Shown in pieces: positions 1 to 5,441 of a stretch of 7,515 nucleotides of DNA. The stretch's first letter is position 1. Each line of letters opens with the position of its first letter. The stretch spans positions 1 to 7,515 of the forward strand of contig JBFKQZ010000154.1 in the NCBI GenBank assembly GCA_041627475.1. Direction: 5' to 3'. Below the pieces are notes generated by a model. The model worked only from the letters and a program-made list of their open reading frames with translations, made no database searches and was not told the DNA's origin. Position numbers and translations under genes: made by a program. This stretch comes from JBFGFG01 sp041627475. GTDB lineage: Bacteria > Actinomycetota > Nitriliruptoria > Nitriliruptorales > Nitriliruptoraceae.

Positions 1-1198
1 CGAGGAGCCCGACGAGGTGGACGACCGACCGCTCGACGCGCCCGGACGACCACCAGGACCGGTGGTGCACGCCGAGCCGCGCCAGGAGCAACCGGCTGCC
101 GATGCCGGCCCGGCCCGGTCCAACGGCAGCGACAACGGGGCGGTGACGACGTCGACCGGTGGGCTCAACACGAACTACCGGTTCGAGGACTTCGTCATCG
201 GCCAGTCCAACCGATTCGCCCACGCCGCCGCGACCTCCGTCGCCGAGTCGCCCGCCAAGTCGTACAACCCGCTGTTCATCTACGGGCGGGCCGGCCTGGG
301 CAAGACACACCTGCTGCACGCCATCGGCAACTACATCGACTCGATCTACACCCGCATGCGCGTGCGCTACGTCACCAGCGAGCAGTTCACCAACGACTTC
401 ATCCGTGCGATCCGTGACAACGAGCAGAGCCACTTCAAGGAGCTCTACCGCAACACGGACGTCCTGCTGATCGACGACATCCAGTTCCTGGAGCGCGCCG
501 AGCAGACGCAGGAGGAGTTCTTCCACACGTTCAACGCGCTGCACCAGTCCGAACGCCAGATCGTGATCGCGTCGGACCGTCCCCCCAAGCAGATCAAGAA
601 GCTCGACGACCGGCTCCGCAGCAGGTTCGAGTGGGGCCTGACGGTCGACATCCAGCCGCCGGACCTCGAGACGCGCATCGCGATCCTCCAGTCCAAGGCC
701 GAGCGGGAGCGCTTCAGCGTGCCGCAGGACGTCGTGGACCTGATCGCCTCCCGGGTCGACAGCAACATCCGTGAGCTCGAGGGTGCGCTCATCCGTGTGC
801 ACGCCTTCGCGTCGCTCCAGCGCTCGACGCCGGACATCCAGATGGCGGAGCTCGTCCTCAAGGATCTGTTCCCGGACGCCGGCAAGCGCGAGATCACCGT
901 CCCGATGATCCAGGAGGAGGTCTCCGAGTACTTCGGCTTCTCCATCGAGGAGCTGTGCTCGCCGTCACGGAGCCGCCAGCTCACCACGGCACGCCAGATC
1001 GCGATGTACCTCATCCGCGAGCTCACGACGCTGTCGCTGCCCAACATCGGCAAGGCCTTCGGCGGACGCGACCACACCACCGTGATCCACGCCAACAAGA
1101 AGATCGCCGGCCTGATGCAGGAGAAGCAGCAGGTCTACAACCAGGTGAACGAGCTCACCAACCGCGTCAAGACCCGCGCCCGCGGCGGTCGCCCGTGA
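1..1198 (+). CDS. dnaA: Chromosomal replication initiator protein DnaA (5' truncated by window edge)
   Basis: DnaA is the AAA+ ATPase that binds DnaA boxes, opens oriC and recruits the helicase. The frame is open to the left edge (first full codon at base 2), so domain I and part of domain II are missing here. The GTG at 17 lies inside the linker and is not a credible start. Visible parts, in order: a Pro/Ala/Gly-rich linker; 'NYRFEDFVIG' opening domain III; Walker A GRAGLGKT (284-307); Walker B VLLIDD (461-478); sensor 1 IVIASDRPP (from 560); box VII arginine finger in LRSRFEWGL (614-640); and domain IV with the DnaA signature GGRDHTTVIHA (1061-1093). By ungapped alignment, E. coli R399 (minor-groove contact) is kept as Arg and K415 is a conservative Arg. 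It ends with TGA directly before the putative origin. Identity is certain; only the N-terminus is unknown. Confidence 0.98.
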   Translation, partial: EEPDEVDDRPLDAPGRPPGPVVHAEPRQEQPAADAGPARSNGSDNGAVTTSTGGLNTNYRFEDFVIGQSNRFAHAAATSVAESPAKSYNPLFIYGRAGLGKTHLLHAIGNYIDSIYTRMRVRYVTSEQFTNDFIRAIRDNEQSHFKELYRNTDVLLIDDIQFLERAEQTQEEFFHTFNALHQSERQIVIASDRPPKQIKKLDDRLRSRFEWGLTVDIQPPDLETRIAILQSKAERERFSVPQDVVDLIASRVDSNIRELEGALIRVHAFASLQRSTPDIQMAELVLKDLFPDAGKREITVPMIQEEVSEYFGFSIEELCSPSRSRQLTTARQIAMYLIRELTTLSLPNIGKAFGGRDHTTVIHANKKIAGLMQEKQQVYNQVNELTNRVKTRARGGRP

Positions 1199-1235
1199 AT
1201 CGGGCGCAGATCGGACAGCCCGTGAGGTTCGACCG

Positions 1236-1266
1236 TGTGGAGCGCCTGTGGAGCGCCTGTGGACGC
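1236..1266 (-). promoter_or_regulatory. Three tandem DnaA-box-like sites, 11-bp phased
   Basis: TGTGGAGCG (1236-1244), TGTGGAGCG (1247-1255) and TGTGGACGC (1258-1266) start exactly 11 bp apart, about one helical turn, so all would face the same side of DNA. The first two are identical 11-bp units, TGTGGAGCGCC. The TGTGGA core matches the reverse of the DnaA box, but the outer three bases are GC-rich instead of TAA or CAA. A weaker site, CGTGGAGTT, follows at 1279-1287. Confidence 0.72.
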
Positions 1267-1302
1267 GACGCCGTCAGGCGTGGAGTTCGTGTTGGCGACA
1301 CC

Positions 1303-1311
1303 CGTGGACAA
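1303..1311 (-). promoter_or_regulatory. DnaA box, closest to actinobacterial consensus
   Basis: CGTGGACAA is the complement of TTGTCCACG and matches the actinobacterial DnaA box TTGTCCACA at 8 of 9 positions. It is probably the strongest single DnaA site in the origin if binding follows the known consensus. Confidence 0.7.
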
Positions 1312-1322
1312 CGTGGGCAGTG

Positions 1323-1344
1323 CCTGTGCACAGGTTGTGCAGCG
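1323..1344. promoter_or_regulatory. Perfect 12-bp palindrome plus adjacent box-like repeat
   Basis: CCTGTGCACAGG (1323-1334) is a perfect 12-bp inverted repeat containing TGTGCA, one base from the DnaA core TGTGGA, on both strands. TGTGCAGCG follows at 1336-1344, starting 11 bp after TGTGCACAG at 1325. It differs from the upstream TGTGGAGCG boxes by one base. The pair therefore keeps the 11-bp period of the first cluster with a shared G-to-C change. These could be weak DnaA sites or the site of another dimeric regulator; function is unproven. Confidence 0.4.
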
Positions 1345-1376
1345 CGCCGCCCCTCGACGAACGACACTGGTGTGGT

Positions 1377-1395
1377 TGTGGACGCCTGTGGAGCA
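1377..1395 (-). promoter_or_regulatory. Two DnaA-box-like sites, 10-bp phased
   Basis: TGTGGACGC (1377-1385) is identical to the third box of the first cluster. TGTGGAGCA (1387-1395) starts 10 bp later. The 11-mer CCTGTGGAGCA (1385-1395) reappears exactly at 5421-5431 upstream of gyrB. Confidence 0.68.
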
Positions 1396-1404
1396 CCTCT
1401 TCCC

Positions 1405-1413
1405 CGCTCCACA
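1405..1413 (+). promoter_or_regulatory. DnaA-box-like site, first of the plus-strand block
   Basis: CGCTCCACA is the exact reverse complement of TGTGGAGCG at 1236 and 1247, so the same 9-mer occurs three times in the origin. It marks the point where box orientation switches. Confidence 0.65.
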
Positions 1414-1460
1414 GTTCGCCCACACCCCCGATCCACCCGCTGACCTGCGGTTTCGTGGGG

Positions 1461-1478
1461 TTCTCCACGACTTCCACA
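1461..1478 (+). promoter_or_regulatory. Two adjacent plus-strand DnaA-box-like sites next to the unwinding region
   Basis: TTCTCCACG (1461-1469) and ACTTCCACA (1470-1478) abut head to tail. The second ends four bases before CTACTA. This is where the box anchoring DnaA loading onto the unwinding element would be expected in the Bacillus-type basal unwinding system. Confidence 0.6.
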
Positions 1479-1482
1479 GGCC

Positions 1483-1488
1483 CTACTA
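1483..1488 (+). promoter_or_regulatory. DnaA-trio-like element (two trios)
   Basis: CTACTA on the plus strand is 3'-GATGAT-5' on the minus strand, two copies of the published DnaA-trio 3'-GAT-5'. It follows the plus-strand box ACTTCCACA by a 4-bp GC spacer, GGCC (1479-1482), giving the order box, GC-rich spacer, trio described for the basal unwinding system. Further trio-compatible CTT triplets lie in the pyrimidine tract at 1505-1521. Confidence 0.5.
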
Positions 1489-1490
1489 CG

Positions 1491-1540
1491 ACAACCATCC
1501 AACACTTTCTCTTCTTTCTTCAGTAGAACACTGTTGACAG
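1491..1540. other. AT-rich segment, probable DNA unwinding element
   Basis: Counted directly, 20 of 50 bases are G or C (40%), and 10 of 30 between 1501 and 1530, in a window that is otherwise strongly GC-rich. It contains a 17-base uninterrupted pyrimidine run (1505-1521). Its place on the dnaN side of the last DnaA boxes fits the duplex-opening site. It might also hold the dnaN promoter, but no convincing -35/-10 pair is visible. Confidence 0.65.
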
Positions 1541-1598
1541 CGAGACCTCGCCCACCAACCCCACACCGACCGCCGGTGGCACGTGTGCCGTGCCGGCC

Positions 1599-1604
1599 AG
1601 GAGG
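1599..1604 (+). promoter_or_regulatory. dnaN ribosome binding site
   Basis: A perfect AGGAGG lies 6 bases before the GTG at 1611. It decides the dnaN start, because the upstream in-frame GTG at 1590 would put this Shine-Dalgarno sequence inside the coding region. Confidence 0.88.
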
Positions 1605-1610
1605 CAGCCC

Positions 1611-2729
1611 GTGAAGCTCCGTGTCGATCGCCAGGACCTCAGTGACGCCGTCGCCTGGGTCACGCGCACCGTGAGCACCAACCGAGCCGCGCTGCCTGCG
1701 CTGTCGGGTGTCCTCCTCGAGGCCAGCGAGGGCCGACTGACGTGTCGTGCCACCGACCTCGACGTCGCCGCGGAGGTCAGCCTCCCCGTCCAGGCCGAGC
1801 AGGCCGGGTCGGTCCTGCTGCCAGCCCGCCTCTTCAGCCAGATCGTGGCGAAGTGCCCCGACGCCCCCGTCGAGCTCGACGGGACGGGGGACCGGGTGGA
1901 GATCACCTGTGGCCGGGCGACCTTCCGGGTCCGCTCGATGCCGGTCGAGGACTTCCCGGCCCTGCCCGAGGTCGACCCGGACGCCCCCCGTGGCCACGTC
2001 AAGGCCGACAGCTTCAACCGCCTCGTGACGCAGGTCGCCCGAGCGGCGAGCACCGACGTCGCCCGACCGGTCCTCACCGGTGTCCAGCTCGACGCCGCCG
2101 ATGGCGTGCTGACGGCAGCAGCGACCGACAGCTACCGCCTCGCCGTGCGCAAGCTGCCCTGGGACGAGCAGGTCACCGCGAGCGTCCTGGTCCCGGCCCG
2201 GGCACTGACCGAGGCCGCCAAGGCCGGCGCCGAGGCAGGCGGCTCCGTGACGCTGGTGTTCGAGGACGACAAGGCCTCGTTCCTGCTGGGGGACCGGCGG
2301 CTGACGACGAACCTCATCGACGGCCAGTTCCCGAGCTACGAGAAGCTCCTGCCGGACGGCCACGAGACCGCGGTCGTCCTGGACCGCCCGGCCCTCGTGG
2401 ACGCGCTGCAGCGTGTGGCGGTCGTCGCGCTCGGCCAGGCGAACACGCCGGTCCAGCTGACCTTCGAGGACGGCACGGTCGACCTCCAGGCGGGCAACCG
2501 CGAGCTCGGCGATGCCGCCGAGGCCCTGCCGGCGGACATCGACGGCGCAGGGTTGACGATCGCGTTCAACCCGACCTACCTGCTGGCGGGTCTCGACGCG
2601 ACCGGGACCGAGCAGATCCGCATCGAGCTGCGCGATGGGCTCAAGCCGGCCGTGCTCAAGCCGCAGCCCGAGGGCGACGAGGCCGTCGACGACCTGACCT
2701 ACCTGCTGATGCCGATGCGGGTGAACTGA
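1611..2729 (+). CDS. dnaN: DNA polymerase III subunit beta (sliding clamp)
   Basis: The beta clamp is a ring-forming dimer that tethers DNA polymerase III and many repair proteins to DNA. GTG at 1611 is chosen because AGGAGG lies 6 bases upstream and because the protein then opens VKLRVDRQDLSDAVAWV, matching the family N-terminus (M-K-[FL]-x-V-x-R). The product is 372 aa, normal for the family. Clamp landmarks include RPVLTGV and ATDSYRLAVRKL in the middle domain, FPSYEKLLP, FNPTYLLAGLDA in the third domain, and the C-terminal LMPMRVN close to the conserved end that helps form the partner-binding pocket. It lies directly downstream of oriC and is followed after 54 bp by recF with no gnd between them. 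Nothing looks damaged. Confidence 0.97.
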   Translation: MKLRVDRQDLSDAVAWVTRTVSTNRAALPALSGVLLEASEGRLTCRATDLDVAAEVSLPVQAEQAGSVLLPARLFSQIVAKCPDAPVELDGTGDRVEITCGRATFRVRSMPVEDFPALPEVDPDAPRGHVKADSFNRLVTQVARAASTDVARPVLTGVQLDAADGVLTAAATDSYRLAVRKLPWDEQVTASVLVPARALTEAAKAGAEAGGSVTLVFEDDKASFLLGDRRLTTNLIDGQFPSYEKLLPDGHETAVVLDRPALVDALQRVAVVALGQANTPVQLTFEDGTVDLQAGNRELGDAAEALPADIDGAGLTIAFNPTYLLAGLDATGTEQIRIELRDGLKPAVLKPQPEGDEAVDDLTYLLMPMRVN

Positions 2730-2772
2730 CCGACCTCGGCTCGTCGCCCGCGGGCCGACCGCAGGCGCGACC

Positions 2773-2778
2773 GGGAGG
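2773..2778 (+). promoter_or_regulatory. recF ribosome binding site
   Basis: GGGAGG lies 2 bases before ATG 2781 and 5 bases before GTG 2784. The spacing favours GTG 2784 as the recF start. Confidence 0.6.
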
Positions 2779-2783
2779 CGATG

Positions 2784-3959
2784 GTGCACCTCGAGGAGCT
2801 CCACCTCGTCGACGTGCGCAGCTACGTCACCGCCGACGTGCTGCTCGAGCCGGGCGTGTCGCTGTTCGTCGGGAAGAACGGCCAGGGCAAGACGAACCTG
2901 CTCGAGGCCGTGCAGCGGGTCGCCACGGGTGGCTCGCACCGGGTCGCCTCGGACGCCCCGCTGGTCCGTGTCCCCAGCGACGACGACACCACCACCCCGG
3001 AGGTCGGGGTCATCCGGGCCCTGCTGCGGACCGACGAGGGGCGCCGGCGCACGGTCGAGCTCGAGGTCGGGACCGGTCGTCGCACGCGGACCCGGGTGGA
3101 CGGCCAGGACGTCCGCCGTGCGGCCGACGCGGTCGGGGTCCTGCGGGCGGTGCTCTTCGCGCCGGAGGACCTCGCGATCGTCCGTGACGAACCGGCCCAG
3201 CGACGGGACTTCCTGGACGACCTCCTGGTGCAGCGCCGACCGGCCTACGCCGCGACCCGGGGCGAGTACGACCGTGTGCTCCGCCAGCGCAACGCACTGC
3301 TGAAGCAGCTGCGCAAGGGCGAGCGGCGGGGTGCCGGGGACGCCGACGCGACGCTCGCGGTGTTCGACCAGCAGCTCGCCCACCACGGCGCGACCGTCTG
3401 GGCGGCGCGCCTGGCCGCGGTCCACGCGCTGTCGGGGCCGGTCGACCGGGCCTACCGGACCGTCGCCGACCGACCCGAGCCCGTGACGCTGACCTACCAG
3501 TCCTCGACGGGGGAGGAGGTCGTCGGCGAGGTCGGCACGGGCGTCCCCGACCCGGGGCCGCTCCACGAGGTCCTGACGGCCGCGATCGCCGACGCGGCGG
3601 CCGACGAACGGCGACGCGGGACGACGCTGGTCGGGCCACACCGCGACGAGCTGCTGCTCCAGATCGGGCGCATGCCGGCGCGCGGCTACGCGAGCCACGG
3701 CGAGACCTGGTCGCTCGCGCTGGCGCTCAAGCTCGGCGTCCACGACGTCGTCGCCGAGGTGGGCGACAGCCCGATCGTGCTGCTGGACGACGTCTTCGCC
3801 GAGCTCGACGAGACCCGCCGGGCCCGGCTCGCGGAGGCCTGCGCCGACTTCGACCAGGTACTGGTGACGGCAGCGGTCGAGGCGGACGTGCCGCTCGACG
3901 GCGTCCGCTACGACGTGGCGCTCGAGGACGGCCACTCGACGGTGCGGCGGCGGTCATGA
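2784..3959 (+). CDS. recF: DNA replication and repair protein RecF
   Basis: RecF is an SMC/ABC-like ATPase that binds gapped DNA and, with RecO and RecR, helps load RecA at stalled forks. The start is either ATG 2781 or GTG 2784. I prefer 2784 because GGGAGG is then 5 rather than 2 bases upstream and the N-terminus (VHLEELHLVDVRSY) lines up with actinobacterial RecF. The 391-aa product has Walker A GKNGQGKT (about residues 30-37), an ABC-type signature in ASHGETWSLALALKLG (from about residue 303), and Walker B PIVLLDDVFAELD (about 330-342) with the D-D pair and D-loop expected for RecF. The stop overlaps the next gene by 4 bases (ATGA), indicating translational coupling to dciA. All catalytic motifs are intact. 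Confidence 0.96.
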   Translation: MHLEELHLVDVRSYVTADVLLEPGVSLFVGKNGQGKTNLLEAVQRVATGGSHRVASDAPLVRVPSDDDTTTPEVGVIRALLRTDEGRRRTVELEVGTGRRTRTRVDGQDVRRAADAVGVLRAVLFAPEDLAIVRDEPAQRRDFLDDLLVQRRPAYAATRGEYDRVLRQRNALLKQLRKGERRGAGDADATLAVFDQQLAHHGATVWAARLAAVHALSGPVDRAYRTVADRPEPVTLTYQSSTGEEVVGEVGTGVPDPGPLHEVLTAAIADAAADERRRGTTLVGPHRDELLLQIGRMPARGYASHGETWSLALALKLGVHDVVAEVGDSPIVLLDDVFAELDETRRARLAEACADFDQVLVTAAVEADVPLDGVRYDVALEDGHSTVRRRS

Positions 3960-4429
3960 GCGGGAAGGACGGGTCCGACGGCCGGCGCTGGCGCAGCAAC
4001 GAGGGGCGGGAGTACGCACGCGAGCGCTGGCGCCAGCAGCGCGAACGTGCCGAGGTCGACCGTGCCCAGCGCGAGGAGGAGGTCACCGACGAGACGGTCG
4101 TCGTCGGCGACGGCGAGACGGTCCGACCCGTGCCCGGGCCGCAGGAGCTCGGCGGACTCCTGGGCGACATCGTCCGTGCGCGCGGCTGGGAGGAGCAGAT
4201 CCGCGCCGCGAAGCTGCACGAGGCCTGGCCCGCGATCGTGGGGGAGCAGCTCGCTGGCCGCAGCCGGCCGGGACGGCTCCGAGGTGGGGTCCTCCAGGTC
4301 GTCGTGGAGGCACCTCGCTGGGCGACACAGCTGCAGTACATGACCGACCAGCTCGCGGGGCGCGTGGTGGCCGAGACCGGCCTGCCGGTCCGCGAGGTCC
4401 GGATCGTCGTCGGTGACGTCGATGCCTGA
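3956..4429 (+). CDS. dciA: DciA-family (DUF721) replicative helicase loader/regulator
   Basis: DciA (DUF721) is the widespread bacterial partner of the replicative helicase DnaB, studied in Mycobacterium and Vibrio, and helps load or activate it. The 157-aa protein starts at ATG 3956, overlapping the recF stop by 4 bases. It has no clear Shine-Dalgarno of its own, so coupled translation is likely. Residues 8-42 are extremely rich in Arg and Glu and probably form a charged helix. The DUF721 domain covers about residues 62-153, with the family pattern AWPAIVG (90-96), GGVLQVVVEAPRWATQL (110-125, including Trp122) and a C-terminal REVRIVVGDV strand. Its place between recF and gyrB is the usual actinobacterial one. 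The assignment rests on motif pattern and synteny. Confidence 0.9.
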   Translation: MSGKDGSDGRRWRSNEGREYARERWRQQRERAEVDRAQREEEVTDETVVVGDGETVRPVPGPQELGGLLGDIVRARGWEEQIRAAKLHEAWPAIVGEQLAGRSRPGRLRGGVLQVVVEAPRWATQLQYMTDQLAGRVVAETGLPVREVRIVVGDVDA

Positions 4430-4475
4430 GGTTGCCGCGACCGTCGACCTGCGCCAGCCTGCACCTGATGCCTGA
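4422..4475 (+). CDS. Possible 17-codon leader ORF bridging dciA and the glycosylase gene
   Basis: ATG 4422 opens a 17-codon frame (MPEVAATVDLRQPAPDA) ending at TGA 4473-4475. It overlaps the dciA stop and the glycosylase start by 8 bases each, through the same sequence ATGCCTGA. GGTGA (4412-4416), a Shine-Dalgarno-like match, lies 5 bases before ATG 4422, whereas the glycosylase ATG at 4468 has no visible Shine-Dalgarno. The ORF could act as a coupling relay, or it may be a chance frame. There is no evidence that the peptide itself has a function. Confidence 0.25.
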   Translation: MPEVAATVDLRQPAPDA

Positions 4476-5358
4476 GCTGCCCGACATCGAGGCCTACCTC
4501 GCCGCCCTGCGGACGCGGTGCCTCGACCAGCCGCTGGAGCAGGTCCGCCTGCGCAGCTTCTCGCTGCTGCGCACCTTCGACCCGCCGTTGGAGGCGGTCC
4601 ACGGGCGCCGGCTCGTCGAGCTGCGACGGATCGGCAAACGCATCGTGCTGGGGTTCGAGGACGACCTCTGGCTGGTGCTCCACCTGATGATCGCGGGCAG
4701 GCTGCGCTGGAAGGAGGCCGGTGCCAAGGTCCCCGGGCGGATCGGGCTGGCCGCGTTCGACTGGCCGGACGGCACGGTGGTCCTGACCGAGGCCGGCACG
4801 AAGAAGCGCGCGTCGCTGCACGTCGTCCAGGGGGCGGAGGCGCTCGCCGAGCACGACCGCGGCGGCGCGGAGCCGCTCGAGCTCGACGCGGACGCGTTCC
4901 GCGAGGTGCTGCGGGCCGAGAACCGCACCCTGAAGCGGGCGCTGACCGACCAGCACATCCTCGCGGGCATCGGCAACGCCTTCTCCGACGAGATCCTCCA
5001 TGCCGCCCGGCTCTCACCGGTCCGTCGCACGCAGCAGCTCGCCGACGACGAGCTCGACCGGCTGCACGCCGCGACCCACGAGGTGCTCACGACCTGGCGC
5101 GACCGGCTGGTGGCCGAGGCGGTCGACGAGTTCCCCGACGAGGTCACCGCGTTCCGTCCCGACTTCGCCGTCCACGGCCGCTACGAGCAGCCGTGTCCCG
5201 TGTGCGGGAACCCCGTCCAGCGGATCCGTTACGCGAGCAACGAGACGAACTACTGCGCGGGCTGCCAGACGGAAGGGCGTATCCTCGCGGACCGGTCGCT
5301 CTCGCGCCTGCTGAAGGACGACTGGCCCAGCACCCTCGAGGAGCTCGAGGACGGCTGA
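4468..5358 (+). CDS. Divergent Fpg/Nei-family DNA glycosylase (formamidopyrimidine-DNA glycosylase-like)
   Basis: Fpg/Nei enzymes excise oxidised bases with an N-terminal proline nucleophile and then cut the abasic site. The start must be ATG 4468, because only this gives MPELPDIEAY with Pro2 and Glu3 at the catalytic N-terminus; the upstream TTG 4432 would bury the proline. In the 296-aa product, Lys57 (RRIGK) matches the beta-hairpin lysine of E. coli Fpg. HLMIAGRLR (72-80) replaces HLGMSGSLR. The helix-2-turn-helix is ILAGIGNAFSDEILHAARLSP with Asn170. A zinc finger is formed by Cys243, Cys246, Cys263 and Cys266 (C-x2-C-x16-C-x2-C). Oddities: the conserved zinc-finger Arg is Asn258, the DPRRFG loop reads AGTKKRAS (109-116), and about 30 residues follow the last Cys. 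It looks like an intact variant subgroup; lesion specificity cannot be predicted. It sits unusually between dciA and gyrB. Confidence 0.9.
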   Translation: MPELPDIEAYLAALRTRCLDQPLEQVRLRSFSLLRTFDPPLEAVHGRRLVELRRIGKRIVLGFEDDLWLVLHLMIAGRLRWKEAGAKVPGRIGLAAFDWPDGTVVLTEAGTKKRASLHVVQGAEALAEHDRGGAEPLELDADAFREVLRAENRTLKRALTDQHILAGIGNAFSDEILHAARLSPVRRTQQLADDELDRLHAATHEVLTTWRDRLVAEAVDEFPDEVTAFRPDFAVHGRYEQPCPVCGNPVQRIRYASNETNYCAGCQTEGRILADRSLSRLLKDDWPSTLEELEDG

Positions 5359-5422
5359 GTGGCCGTCTCCCGGCCCGGACCCATGGTCAGCCTCGACCCA
5401 GCCGGACGGGGGTCGCGCGCCC

Positions 5423-5441
5423 TGTGGAGCATCGTGGAGCC
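5423..5441 (-). promoter_or_regulatory. Two DnaA-box-like sites upstream of gyrB
   Basis: TGTGGAGCA (5423-5431) is identical to the oriC site at 1387-1395, within a shared 11-mer CCTGTGGAGCA. CGTGGAGCC (5433-5441) starts 10 bp later, the same phasing as in oriC. The second site covers the proposed -35 region of gyrB, so DnaA bound here could affect gyrB transcription. This is inferred from sequence only. Confidence 0.5.

Larger units (their letters stand above)
1199..1610. other. oriC: Putative chromosomal origin of replication (oriC), dnaA-dnaN intergenic region
   Basis: This 412-bp stretch has no credible gene. It is the usual place for oriC in Actinomycetota. By eye, the hexamer TGTGGA/TCCACA (core of the DnaA box) occurs seven times here and only about twice in the remaining 7.1 kb. 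Boxes from 1236 to 1395 read TGTGGA on the plus strand, so they are minus-strand boxes. Those from 1405 to 1478 read TCCACA and are plus-strand boxes, so the two blocks face each other. To the right follow a GGCC spacer, CTACTA and an AT-rich segment (1491-1540) in otherwise very GC-rich DNA. No perfect TTATCCACA is present. The closest to the actinobacterial form TTGTCCACA is the minus-strand site at 1303-1311. The dnaN ribosome binding site closes the region. Confidence 0.88.

Noticed and set aside
519..527. DnaA-box-like TCTTCCACA inside dnaA
   Set aside because: It is a single site fixed by the conserved coding sequence for FFHTF, with no neighbouring boxes.
1236..1268. Short tandem repeats as a CRISPR or minisatellite
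   Set aside because: The 11-bp units are DnaA-box-like, too short and without spacers; position and core sequence fit origin boxes.
1534..1539. A perfect TTGACA that could be a dnaN -35 element
   Set aside because: No -10-like hexamer occurs 16-18 bp downstream, where the sequence is CA/AC-rich around 1556-1563. A lone hexamer is not enough.
1590..1610. Upstream GTG start for dnaN
   Set aside because: It would place the perfect AGGAGG inside the gene and add seven residues not seen at clamp N-termini.
2746..2755. Palindrome GCCCGCGGGC in the dnaN-recF gap
   Set aside because: A 10-bp GC-only palindrome is common by chance in this composition and has no T-tract or partner motif.
1167..3935. 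A 922-codon open frame on the minus strand running across oriC, dnaN and recF
   Set aside because: It lies opposite two well-conserved genes and its product is Arg/Gly/Val-rich with no recognisable motif. Long antisense frames are expected in GC-rich DNA with strong third-position GC.
4432..4467. Upstream TTG start for the glycosylase
   Set aside because: It would add 12 residues in front of the catalytic proline, which must be the N-terminus after Met removal.
5394..5415. CGACCC...GGGTCG stem (6 bp, 10-base loop) after the glycosylase gene as a terminator
   Set aside because: The stem is short, the loop long and no U-tract follows. It could be a weak GC-type terminator but cannot be supported from sequence.
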